This document shows positions 10,893 through 22,500 of a stretch of DNA of 64,000 nt, in pieces. The stretch lies in assembly GCF_000315625.1 (NCBI RefSeq), contig NW_005434673.1:1069012-1133011 (forward strand), written 5' to 3'. Source of the DNA: Guillardia theta CCMP2712. Its lineage: Eukaryota > Cryptophyceae > Pyrenomonadales > Geminigeraceae. A model generated the notes under the pieces. That model had not been told where the DNA came from. It did no database searches and saw only the letters and a program-made list of their open reading frames with translations. Each line of letters begins with the position of its first letter. The stretch's first letter is position 1. Both the position numbers and the translations under genes were made by a program.

Positions 10893-13800
10893 TTGAAGAG
10901 ACTTCAAGGAGCCAGGAGAAGCAGCAGGATGCAGTCCTTGCTAGCAAGGAGCATCTTGACTGTGGCCATGGTCGCTCTGTGGTCAGCCATGGCATCAGCG
11001 CAGTGGCGAGGAGGAGGGCTGACCTGGACCAGCAATGGAAATAGCGTGTCCTTCGTGTTTCACGGCTCGTTCGCACGATCGGGGTCGGGCATGGCTGGGT
11101 CTGGACCCAACGGGCAGGTGATGCTGGGGGATGTGGTCCAGCTTGGAGGGCGGGAGCCGTTAGTGTTCGTGCTCGGAGAGGAGGAGGAGGAGATGAGAGG
11201 AGAGGTTAGAGGAATGGACGTGAAGGAGGACACGTTCCAGGTGGTCTGGACGACCATGAAGCAGGTAGATCTCAGCAGTGGCGGTACCATGCCAGCTGCA
11301 GTCCGAGGATGCTGCAGGTTTGCGGGGCTGACATGGCAGGCAGAGACTCCCTTTCAGCTGGCAGTGCAGCTGGACGGAGCGAGGCTGCAAGCTGGGTTCT
11401 CCGGCAGCATTGGGGCGGTAGCGGTGTGGAGAAGTTTCAGTGGGTCGGACCTTGAAGTAAGGATGCGTCCTCCTGGGGTCGGGGTGAGCTCGAGGGCATG
11501 CACTTCCCAGCTGGCGATGAGGTGCCTCGAGGCAGGGAGGTTGGCTGTGTGCACGAAGGGTGGAGAGGTTCCCTTGCTGGAGGACGTGGACTGCTTCCCT
11601 TACTCGCATTGCTTTCCCTCCTTCTGTGCTGGCCAGATGAACGTGAGCAGGAGCGATGCCTTTCTTCGCTTCGCTGGCACAGGCTACGCGGGAGTTGAAG
11701 CAGGAGGAGCGTCATGGACGATGCCGAGCAACATGTCCTGCTACACCACGAAGCTGCAGTCAGGCAGGTGTGAGAGCACAAGGGGATGCTGCTCGACGAA
11801 GAACGGCGACTGCGCCGCTTGCTTCTCGATGCAGGAGGATGGAAGAATCCACGTCCTTGATACGGTAGAGCCAGCGCTCTATGCTCTCTCCTTGGCAGTC
11901 AGTCTGCCGCCTCCTCCTGCATCACGATCTTGTGTGGACTCTCCTCTGCAGTGGACAAGCTCGTCGGGGGTGACTTGCCCTCAGCTCTATGCTCAGGGAC
12001 TTTGCAAGGAGACAGGAAGCGATGGCAGGAGCGCGTATCAGGCTTGTTGCGAGTGCGGAGGAGGGAGCTTTGTCGATGGTTTACCGCCGCCTCCCCTTGT
12101 CGGACTCGACGGGCTCTACGAGTCAAGCGGCTGCAAACTCCCAGCTCAGGTCCAGCTGGTTTGGTGAACTCAGGAAGAGAGTGACGGTTGCGCAGGTGAA
12201 CAAGCCCAACTCGACTTCGACGACCGTCGGGGAGGCGTTTCGATGGAACACTACCGTCTCGATCTCTCCTCGATCCTTCGACGTGGTCATCAGGCTTCAA
12301 GAATTCTCTCGTGCCCTGAACCTCTCTTCTCCTCCCTGCGTCAACGACTCCCTGGACTTCGACGCGAGGATCGAGGGCACTCTCCTGCCGCGGATAGAAG
12401 GGTTTGACATGTCCAACGGCTCCTCCATGTTCGAGCTCCGAGCGTCTCTTCACCGTGTTCTCCTGACCCCGCGCTCAGCTCGTCTTGCCCGCGTCCTCAG
12501 GTCACAGTGTCTGTGCTTGGTTCCTAACGAGAACAGCAGCTTCATCCCTCCCATCGACCAAGAGATCGAGATCCCTTCAAGCTGCCATCCAGAAGACTGC
12601 AAGCTGCTGTCGAGATTTGGAGTCTCGAGCACGCGTGAGATCGCCATGATGTACCTGGGAAGCGGCGGCATTGGTCAGCCCACAAACGTCAGCGACGCAG
12701 CCTCCTCCTCCTCCTCCTCCTCCTCCTCCTCCTCCTCCTCCTTCACCATCACCATTTTTCCTGGACTTGTTGGTTCTTGTGCAAAGGAACAGAAGACCTT
12801 CGCGCCATTGGAGAGGAATGCTTGCGGGTGGGACGGGATCACTGAGAGCGCGTGTGCGAGCATGGGTTGCTGCTGGGACCAGAGCTCGAGAAGCTGCTTC
12901 AGCCGCTCCTACCGCGACGTCTCGTCGTCCGTCTTCCTCCTCCGCTGCAAGAATCAGAGCTTCCTCGCTCCTCTCGCCGCCAACTTGGACATCTCAGGGT
13001 CGTGCGAGTCCTTTGCCGATCAGACAGTGCAAGAGATGAGGGAGCTGGCGCTTGCGAGGGGAGGGGAGGCACCGGATTATGTTAGGAGCGAGTGCGGGGT
13101 CGTGCCTCCTGCCTTGTCAATGCTCGAGTTCCAGGTCGAGGTGCTGGGCCAGGAGGTGCGAAACCTGCACAACAAGGTGACGGGGATGGAAGGGCTCGTT
13201 CCCCTCGACGTCTCGTTCCACCACGGGCTGTCGGGGCAGGCTACAGACGTCATGCAGGTCAACGAAGAGTTCGAGGCGGTGTACCTGGTCCAGGGAACCC
13301 CCAGCTTGCAGGTTCTGTCAGCTGGAGGGTATCCTGGGAACCTCGAGAGCGTGCTGAGCGACGGGAATGCAACCTTCCAATGGCATCACATGCCCAACGT
13401 GATGGAGACCGGGGGGTACACCCAGTGCTTCCAAGGACGGGTACCGGTGACATGTACGGACTACACCGAGGTCTTCTCCTACCTGAGGATGGACTGCTCT
13501 TCTATCAGCCGCTCAGACTGCATTCGTAGCAGCCTCAACTACTCGCTTCCTCCTGACAAGGTCCCGATCGTCCAGGCCTTCCCCTTGAACTCCCTCTTCG
13601 AGGTCTGCTGCCAGTGCGGGGGAGGTATGCGACAAGACCTCTTCACTGACGTCACTTGCCTTCCTGTCGACGTGTTTCCGGATCCTGCTCCCACAATTGC
13701 GATCTCAGGTGCGCCAATCTACATTCCTCCTGCCTTCTGACCCTCCTCCTCCTCCAAGAGCAAACTACCGGCCTGGACGTCCCTTGCAAGAGCTACAATC

Positions 13801-14133
13801 TCGGTTATCCCCAGGTCTCAGTGAGCAAATGCAAGCTCCCCGTCCTCCGGGACCCTTGCCGGCCTCCTTTCAACTGTTCATCCGTGCACGTGGACGGGAG
13901 TTTCAACTACGTGAGCAGGTCTGAGGAGGGAGAGAAGGAGAAGTCTTCATGCTGAGCTGCCTGCAGGATCGAGCAAAATTCCCTGCTAGGTTCTATCGAG
14001 GCTGTGGAAATCATCAGCGGAGGGTTCGGCTGCTCGAGAGGAGGAGAGCTGAGGGCGCGGCCGCTGGGAGGGTTCGGAACTGGCTTCCTTGCCAGGTTCG
14101 ACGTAGCAGAGCCCGGTAATAAGTAGTCTCCTT

Positions 14134-14187
<54 letters not shown>

Positions 14188-15615
14188 TCTGACAGCTACG
14201 CAGGGAGCGATAGAGGCGTGTCGGGTAGCATCACAAACTTTACGATCCTCCAACAAGGCTCCGGCTTCAGGCGCGTGAGTTCCTGGCCTCGCATCGAGTG
14301 ACTGAGGGCGTCAGGTACCAGCCGGAGCTCTACGTGTCCCGGGGAGGCGAAGGATGTCAAGAATACTCCCTCCGTGGGATCATCTCCCAGCAAAAGATCC
14401 ACAAGGTAACAGGAGGTGAGCTGGAGAAATGAGAGAAAGTAGCTGGAAGCGAGAGGAGAAGAGGAGAGGAGACGAGGAGAGCAGAGCAGAGCACAGGAGG
14501 AGAGCAGAAGAGCAGAAGGGGCTGAGGCGAGAGCAGGAGAGCAGGCGGGCGGAAGTGATCGACAGGAGCAGGTCTCTTGCTACCTCGGTACAGGACTGGA
14601 CATCGAGATCCTCGCGTTCGAAGTTGGTTTCGACCATGTCGAGCTCGCCTCTTCCCTTGTTCGTCCGCCTCCTCCTTTCACCCCTCCGTCCTCACTCCGA
14701 CAATTCAGACTGGAAATCCCCCGAGCGACCTTCGCGTCTATCCACAAGTCGGGTCCCTTGGTGAAAGATCAGCATGAGGTGGATGAGCGTGCTGAATGAG
14801 GGAGCAGGAGGAAGGATACAGTCGAGGAGGATCACTTGGGCCCCTCCCCGTTGGTACGGCGGGTCTGATCCCTTCCTGCTATGCTTCACTGCGCATGATA
14901 ACTCTGGGACGCGGCTGCCGAGGTGAGAGAGAGCCCTAGAGGACTTCTCGTTCCCTTCCTGACGAGGACGAGCAACGCAGCGGCTTCGTCACGCGGAGCA
15001 ACAAGGTGAATCTGTTGGAGGAAGGGAGGAGAGAGAGAGGAGAGAGAGCTAGCGGTACGAGCTTCACGCGCAGACTACCACGAGCTGCATCGGAGTCTGG
15101 GTGGTCAAGTGCTTCTATGCTGTCAGGTCTGGTTGCTTCAACTGCTTCCTCCTCCTCCCTCACGCTCCCCACAGGGCAGGAGAAGACCTGAACTCGATCG
15201 CCATGCTGTTCAACACCAACTGGATACAGGTCCCCTCCTCTTCTTCCTCGTCCTGTTGACTCTCAGCGTCAGATTTGGGCCCTCAACGTAGGGATACGAT
15301 CGCCCAAGTCGCTCATCCCTAGAGGGTTGCTTGCAAGGTTACCTTCCTCTCTCCTCCTCCTCTCGGAACGCCACTGATCGTTACCTGCAGGGTCGGCCAG
15401 CTCTATGCAGTCCAGCCCGGGAACACAATCGATCAGCTGGCGAGGTGACCAGTACTGCCGACCTGTTCTACTTACTCATCATGGCATCCTCTGCTGCCAG
15501 CAAGTTTGGAATGAGCGCGCAGGAGTTGATATCTCTTAATCGCGATCTCATTGAGAGCAATGGCTCCATCATTTCCTCTGAGCAGGCAACCGCTGCTCCT
15601 GCTCCTGCCCCTGCC

Positions 15616-15650
<35 letters not shown>

Positions 15651-15869
15651 CTATTCCACCTCCTCCTCTCACTTCGCAGCTAACTTTTTGCTTTGATGCG
15701 TCTTCTTGCAGCACCTTTGTTTGCTCCCGCGATCATGCGAGTCAGTGTCTTCACCATCGTGATGATGTCGGATGAAATTCTTCCTCAGTCAGTGACTCCG
15801 ACGGCGAGTGTCGACCCCGGCCCGGCCCGGCAAGCCGGCAGTGACTACAAGAAACTTGAAAATCAGTGA
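10893..15869 (+). CDS. secreted multidomain protein with trefoil, cysteine motifs and LysM domains
   Basis: The N-terminus has a signal peptide (hydrophobic SILTVAMVALWSAMASA, so MQSLLARS at 10929 may be the real start). Two copies of a cysteine module end in ACCECGGG (about 12055) and VCCQCGGG (about 13615). A P-type trefoil domain follows a serine run: RNACGWDGITES, ASMGCCWDQSS, SCFSR (about 12815-12910). Downstream exons give a Gly-rich GFGTGFLARF repeat (about 14080) and RRITWAPPRWYGG (about 14840). Two LysM modules follow: YAV..GEDLNSIAMLFNTNW then IWALNVG (15110-15300), and LYAVQPGNTIDQLA plus KFGMSAQELISLNRDLI (15400-15560), closing with LCLLPRSC. LysM binds N-acetylglucosamine polymers, so a cell-surface glycan role is likely. 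Some introns contain repeats such as (CTCGTC)n at 14130-14190. The stop at 15869 relies on a GC-AG intron. Confidence 0.7.
15586..15711 (+). other. candidate GC-AG intron
   Basis: The donor is CAG|GCAACC and the acceptor TTGCAG. Splicing joins ISSEQ to HLCLLPRSC, the usual C-terminal signature of a LysM module, in frame. Without splicing the frame enters an Ala-Pro repeat and stops near 15696. Confidence 0.55.
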
Positions 15870-15916
15870 CTACAAGAAACTTGAAAATCAGTGATCACTT
15901 GCAAAGCCTGATCACT
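15841..15916. repeat. 25-bp tandem duplication followed by a stem-loop
   Basis: GTGACTACAAGAAACTTGAA plus AATCA occurs twice in a row (15841-15865, 15866-15890). Immediately after, AGTGATCA (15890-15897) and TGATCACT (15909-15916) form a perfect 8-bp stem at the end of the LysM gene. Confidence 0.85.
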
Positions 15917-16542
15917 GGAGTAGTCGTGCCTAACAGCTAGTTTGTAAAGTGAACAATCAAAAAAAAAAAATGACACCCACGTCCGTATTCCAAATTTCTG
16001 ACTTTGTTTCGAAATTGATAGAGAACATCTCAAAATTTTCAACATTTGGTTGCAAAGGTTTCATTGAGCCAACTACGTACTGCGTTAAATTGGTTGAACA
16101 ACCCACTACTGCATCATATGCATGACCCCTACCCCCATCCTCTTCCCTCAACACATGAAAAAGGAGGGGTCATGTTACTACCCCTCAATGTCGGAAGTGG
16201 GGGTAGTTCCTCTCGTGCCTTGATTAACTTTAGATGACCCTAGCATGGTACCTGTGACCACCCCCCACCTCTCCCTTCACTTCCGCGGTACCAGTGAGCC
16301 CCTACACTCGTCCTGGTTCCGTCTGTACCTGTGGTCGATGACCCCACCCCCTCCATCTGTACCCCTTCCCCACAGGCCCCTCACCAAGGTAGTATCACCC
16401 CACCCCTCTGCCCCCCCCACTCCCCCGACCACGAGAAAACCCCAACAGCCATGAGATTGCGACTCTCAGCACGCGAGGCACGACCCCCTCGTCTCCCACA
16501 AACTACCAACCCCTCCATCAATGACTCTCTTGCGTTAGCCCG
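15917..16542. other. intergenic spacer with CCCCTACCCC tracts
   Basis: A-rich run at 15960, then repeated C-rich tracts (ACCCCTACCCCC at about 16127, ACTACCCCTC at about 16177, GGGGGTAG at about 16200). Positions 16442-16466 carry a 25-bp block identical, in inverse orientation, to 33226-33250, upstream of both GFAT-like copies. Confidence 0.6.
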
Positions 16543-16544
16543 CA

Positions 16545-19500
16545 ATGGCGGTAACGCGGAGAGCCTTGCGATGGCAGCAGCACGCGGCGGCTCTGCTGTT
16601 CCTGCTGATCTCTCACGCTCTCCTCCTCGTATCTCATTCCTCGTTCACATTTCAGGCCTTCCAGAGCTATTTCCACTCGAGCTCCACAGCTCCCAAGGCT
16701 CCGGAAAGCTTCTTGTTCGACGATTTTACCAAGGAGAATGTCCATGGGCAGACAGCATATCACCGGCTGTGCACTCTGTTGGGAGAGATGATATCTTTCT
16801 CCTCCTTTTACACTCTTTTTCTTGCTCTGCACGAGGCATTTCATCTGCTTGCTGCTGCTCTCGTCGGCCTCGCCCACCGCTCTCTGCGAATTAGCAACTT
16901 TGTGGACGCCTTGCTGCATCAGCGCGTGACAATCAAGGGGGCTGAGGGATGGCGGTCAACTCTCATACGTCATGCAGGATGGATAGGAAGCATGGCGGTG
17001 ACTTTGGTCGTCTGCGCGAGGGGCTTCAGCGGATCTTGCAAGATAGCAGCTTTCTTTACCTTGATTGACTCGTTGTGCTCCGACCTGCTTGGCATACATC
17101 ACGGGTCAGCAAGCGATGAAGTTTTTCACTGTGGGAACTTTGGAATCATCATATTCGACAAGGAGAAGAGAGGACAAGTGTACTCTTTCCTCAAGACCAT
17201 GGTTCGAATCACCATGATGCGAGGCGCGCAGTCTGGAGGGATTGTCACCTATGTGCCGAAGAAGGATGGGCTCAAGGGAATCAGAAGTCGAGTAGTCAAC
17301 GGCAAGCGAACAGATCTATCTGAGCTCGTCACTTCCAAGGTTCCCCTCCTGTCCACTGCTTGCTGTTGTCCCTCACCGCCTGCGATAGTTGTGGCACGAC
17401 CAGCTCTGGGCAAGCCTCCGCTACGGGCTGCGCGACGACGTTCGAGTGTATGCGGGGCACACGAGGTTTGCGACGTCATCGAAAGCTTCGCTTGATGGGA
17501 CGGTAAGGACGTGGATGTGTTGCTCCTGCTGCTGATCCTCCGATGCAGCACCCACATCAATGGACGCCAGCCGCGGACTACACCTTCTGGGAGGACAAGA
17601 CGTCATGGATGAAGACGACGAAGAATGTTGAGGTAACAACTGATCGACATCTCATGTGATGTGATGATACCGACTTCTCATGTGATGTGGTGAATGCGAT
17701 CGCTTTGACGTCTTGAGATTTTCTCAGGTCTACATCTGTCACAATGGAGACTTCGATGCTCTCGAGCTGGGAGGCTCGACGTACCCTCTGGAGGACATCA
17801 TGGAGTGGTTGGCCCGAGTCAAGTAGGTATGGCTGGTGGCAGGATAGCGCATGACGATGGCCTCTAGCTATCACCCGTGCCCGTCGACCGTTGACAGCGC
17901 GGGAGTCGCGGGAGTCATGGACGTGATGAGGACGCAGGTGGAGTGATGCGGCACCCTGCTGGGGCCGAGGAGCTGCTGACTTGCGAGTCAGGGGCTCTGG
18001 TTTCATTCCCTTCGGTTCGGCTTTCTGTTCGGCCCTGAACGCACATCTCTCAAGTATGAAGTCCCTCCCAAGGTCAGGCGTGTAGGCTGTTTGAATCAAA
18101 TAATCGTTGGCGTGTAGGAAGCTTTCGTCTCTCTGGCGAGAATCGCCGATGATGTCTTTCAGAAGACTGTCCAAACTGCAAAGATGGATCGAAGGATCTT
18201 GAGGTGAGCGATGAGATCTGGTAGTGATTGCCTGTTCATTGCCATGATGTTGGTTGTCTTGCAGGCAGGAGGTCAAGTCAAACCTCGTCGAGGCGTTCGG
18301 GTCAAAGAAGGTCGTCAGGCTGCGATGTTGTCAGTATTGATATCGTAGACAGATTCTGGGACTGAATGCAGAGAGCGGAGATGTGAATCGCCTTGTCAAC
18401 ACAGCTGTAGATGCGTTCTTCGACCAAGATCTGTTCCAGGTGTGTTACGGATGTTGGTGGCTTGATCTCTGCATGGGAGGTGATGATTGTGGTCAGGCCA
18501 CCAGGTTCTTCCTGTCACGGGCCAAGGGATCCTTCGGACTGTGCGTCTCCTGCTCGCTTGATTCCCATGTGAGACACAATAGCCGTGATGACTTTCTGTT
18601 GCTGTCTTGTCTACCGTCAGCGTTGCCATGCTCTACTTAGCTCTACCTCGCTCTCTGCTCAGCTCTATCTCGCTCTCTGCTTAGCTCTATCTCTCTCTGC
18701 TTAGCTCTATCTCGCTCTCTGCTCAGCTCTATCTCTCTCTCTGCTCAGCTCTATCTCTCTCTGCTCAGCTCTATCTCTCTCTGCTCAGCTCTATCTCTCT
18801 CTCTGCTCAGCTCTATCTCTCTCTGCTCAGCTCTATCTCTCTCTGCTCAGCTCTATCTCGCTCTCTGCTTAGCTCTATCTCTCTCTGCTCAGCTCTATCT
18901 CTCTCTGCTCAGCTCTATCTCTCTCTGCTCAGCTCTATCTCTCTCTGCTCAGCTCTATCTCGCTCTCTGCTTAGCTCTATCTCTCTCTGCTTAGCTCTAT
19001 CTCGCTCTCTGCTCAGCTCTATCTCTCTCTGCTCAGCTCTATCTCTCTCTGCTCAGCTCTATCTCTCTCTGCTCAGCTCTATCTCTCTCTGCTCAGCTCT
19101 ATCTCGCTCTCTGCTTAGCTCTATCTCTCTCTGCTTAGCTCTATCTCGCTCTCTGCTTAGCTCTATCTCTCTCTCTGCTCAGCTCTATCTCTCTCTGCTC
19201 AGCTCTATCTCTCTCTGCTCAGCTCTATCTCGCTCTCTGCTCAGCTCTATCTCTCTCTGCTCAGCTCTATCTCGCTTTTGCTTCTTGTCCTCTGTCGCTA
19301 TTCTGACCCGCACAACCAGCGACAAATCGTGTTGGCGGCAAGGGGTCAAACGATTTCTCTAGCCTTCTATCCCAACTCGGGAGTGGTGGTGAGAGAAGTC
19401 AAGCACAACATGTGGGCGTGGGTTGACATCAGCACAGCTTTGGGGATCTGAGCAAGCGGCGGTGAAGGCAGCGCTTGTGGGTGAGTGAACAGAGCAACCT

Positions 19501-22500
19501 CTGTGTCTACCTTTTGCTTTGGCTCTTGGTGAAAATGCACGTTGTGATCTACCTCTACCTCTACCTCTACCTCTACCTCTACCTCTACCTCTACCTCTAC
19601 CTCTACCTCTACCTCTACCTCTACCTTCACCTCTATCTCTACCTCTACCTCTACCTCTACCTCTACCTCTACCTCTACCTGCACTCTACCTCTACCTCTA
19701 CCTCTACCTCTACCTCTACCTCTACCTCTACCTCTACCTCTACCTCTACCTCTACCTCTACCTCTACCTCTACCTCTACCTCTACCTCTACCTCTACCTC
19801 TACCTCTACCTCTACCTCTACCTCTACCTCTACCTTCACCTCTACCTCTACCTCTACCTCTACCTCTACCTCTACCTCTACCTCTACCTCTACCTCTACC
19901 TTCACCTCTACCTCTACCTCTACCTCTACCTCTACCTCTACCTCTACCTCTACCTCTACCTCTACCTTCACCTCTACCTCTACCTCTACCTCTACCTCTC
20001 CTTTTAGCTCCTTGGTCGCATTCAAATTTTGTTATCCTCATTCGTGATCAGGAGACTCGAAGCACTTCGTTGCCATCCATGAGTGCAGCCGTTGCGGATA
20101 TGCAGGTGACCTCAACTCTTGCTCCTGCTACTCTCTGACGCTGCCGTCAGGAGCCGGACACGAAGATGATGGAGCCGTTCGTCTTGACTTGGACGACCTG
20201 GGAGGAGAGGTACGAGAGACCTGCTGCTGCTTTGCTTGATGATCGCTTCCTTCATTCCGCCTGCCTCTGCCTTATTGCTTTACCCTTGTCTCTCTTACTT
20301 GCTTCAACCTCCTCTTCTCTACCCTACTACTCTACTGTAGACTATCTCTTCTTGCCTCCTCCTGCTCGTCTGTCCGTTGACGACAGAGCAGGTCTGCCTG
20401 GTGGACTGGGGGACAGGAAAAGCGACGCGATCTGCCATGACGGAGGAGCTGCCGGTGCATCAGCTCATGGACAACAAGCTGACCATCACGCTGTCTCAGG
20501 AGACTCTTGGCAAGCTGGGAAACTTCAAGAAGCGACTTGTCCGCCTCCACGACAACCCGCTGATCAAGCCGCTTCCTCCCGTGTACCCAGACCCAGTAGG
20601 GAAGGACATCGCAGACATCCCGTACGTGCTCAACAAGATCCAGCAAGACTGGGACGAGGGCAACAGCGTCAACTGCATCACGTCCTGGTGGTTCTCGCGG
20701 GAGCTGATCAAGAGGCTCAAGCGGTACGAGGCCGGCACTCACGATGGCTCCATCGACGTTCTGCTCACGGGCTGCGAAGTGTCTCTGTGGGTCGCGGAGC
20801 AGTTCGCGTCCGACCTCGCGCAGGTGTTTCCGCGCATCTCAGTGCGGGTCATCTCCTCCAACAAGCTGCTGGGCCTGTTTGGTCAGGAGTTTGCGGTCCC
20901 TCAGACGGGCCATCAGTTCAACGAGGAGAGCTGGAAGCTCACCAACACCATCGTCCTCATCGTCAGCCACAGCGGCGGCACCTTCGGCTCCCTCGCTGTC
21001 GCCAACCTCCTCCGCGCCTACACCGAAGTCATCTTTGTCGTCGCGTCCGAGAGCGACACGCAGATAGGCAAGCAGCTGCGGCAGCTCAACCCGGCCGGTA
21101 TGTGGGACTTCAAGTGCTCCACCTTCTCCACCGAGGTCGGGATCCGCCCAGCTGAGCCCTGCACCGTCAGCGTCGTTGCCTCCCACCAGCTGCTGACCCA
21201 GCTGCTCATCTACCTCATGAAGAAGGTGCAGCTTGACGGCATGGAGGAAGCGAGCGGAGGGAAGTACACGGTAGAGGACGTGAAGGTGCTTGAGGAGCTG
21301 CATGCCGAGAACTTCACGGCGATGGAGGACATCGTCGGGTACGACAGGAACGGCATCGCATGCCCGACGTACACGTCCGAGGAGCTCAAGAAGAGAGGAA
21401 GGTACTGGTCGCTCCATGTGCTTGAAGTACCCATGTCGTGGATGCTGTCCTTCTGCTACATCCTTGGGACGCTGGTGAGCAGCTATCCCCTGCNNNNNNN
21501 NNNNNNNNNNNNNNNNNNNNNNNNNNNNNNNNNNNNNNNNNNNNNNNNNNNNNNNNNNNNNNNNNNNNNNNNNNNNNNNNNNNNNNNNNNNNNNNNNNNN
21601 NNNNNNNNNNNNNNCCGCCTGCTGCAGGGTCGTCCCCTCAAGCATCGCATGACCTCTCGCTCGCTCGTCATCGCCGACATCCCCTGGGTGGCTCAGAGCG
21701 TCGAGGCATACGTGAGCAAGCTCTTCGCCTGCGCCTATAGCGCCACCAGCCTCAACGTCTACAGCGCCAACCCCTCGGACCACCTCGTGCACAGGATGAC
21801 CCACCGGGTGGTCAGAGGATGCCTACTGGCTTGCGGCAGACCCGACGGGCGGCTGATCGCCTTGACGTCAGCCGAGGCCTCCGCCTGCCTGTCCGTCAAC
21901 CAGGCCTCCTCCATCCAGAGCATCGGGTCGACATGCGAGAGCCTGACTATCGGGCACAACCCCTACAAGCTCTCGCTGTCTGCCCATGCTGTCTTCCTCA
22001 AGAGCTTCCGCAAGCAGGCGAGCCGCTGCCGCTGCCCCCCTCTCTCTCTCTCTCTTTCTGTCCTCCGGCGTGCATGTCCTCTGCTCTTTGTCGTGCTTCT
22101 CCAGCTTTGCTGGCTTGCTGTTGCTCTTTGTAGTCCTTGAGCAGCAGCAGTATCTCATCTCACAGTTGCATCTGCAGTTCATCTGCGAACACGCGCTGCA
22201 GCGAGAGTTCGGCAAGGATTTTCTCAACAAGTCTAGCAGGTGAGTCGCGAGGCTTCTGGGCTTGATGTGACACACGAGTAGCGGGGTCATCCTCGGAGCA
22301 TACTCCAACATCAAGAAGAGGAACATGAGGAGGGTAAGTCCAGCAGCTGTCCAGCAGCCGGCAAGCTGAGAAACGATTTTTTCTTCTTTTGTTTTACAGA
22401 GGAAGAAGTCAGTGATAGATGACACGGAAACAACGAAGATGGACGGCACTGTCACATCCTACGTCTCCTTCAATCAAGGTGTTGCCTGCTGCCTCCTGTA

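Noticed and set aside
12704-12742. Poly-Ser run as a sign of a separate repeat-coded domain
   Set aside because: A TCC triplet run that may be coding linker or part of an intron of about 97 nt; no independent meaning.
18631-19275. Regular repeats resembling a CRISPR array
   Set aside because: Units are contiguous without unique spacers, lie in an intron of a eukaryotic gene, and vary by slippage; a minisatellite.
19367-20047. Long open frames with Leu-Tyr, Thr-Ser, Arg-Gly and Val-Glu repeats
   Set aside because: All are translations of the CTCTAC hexamer, which has no stop in any frame; the region is an intron between GFAT-like exons.
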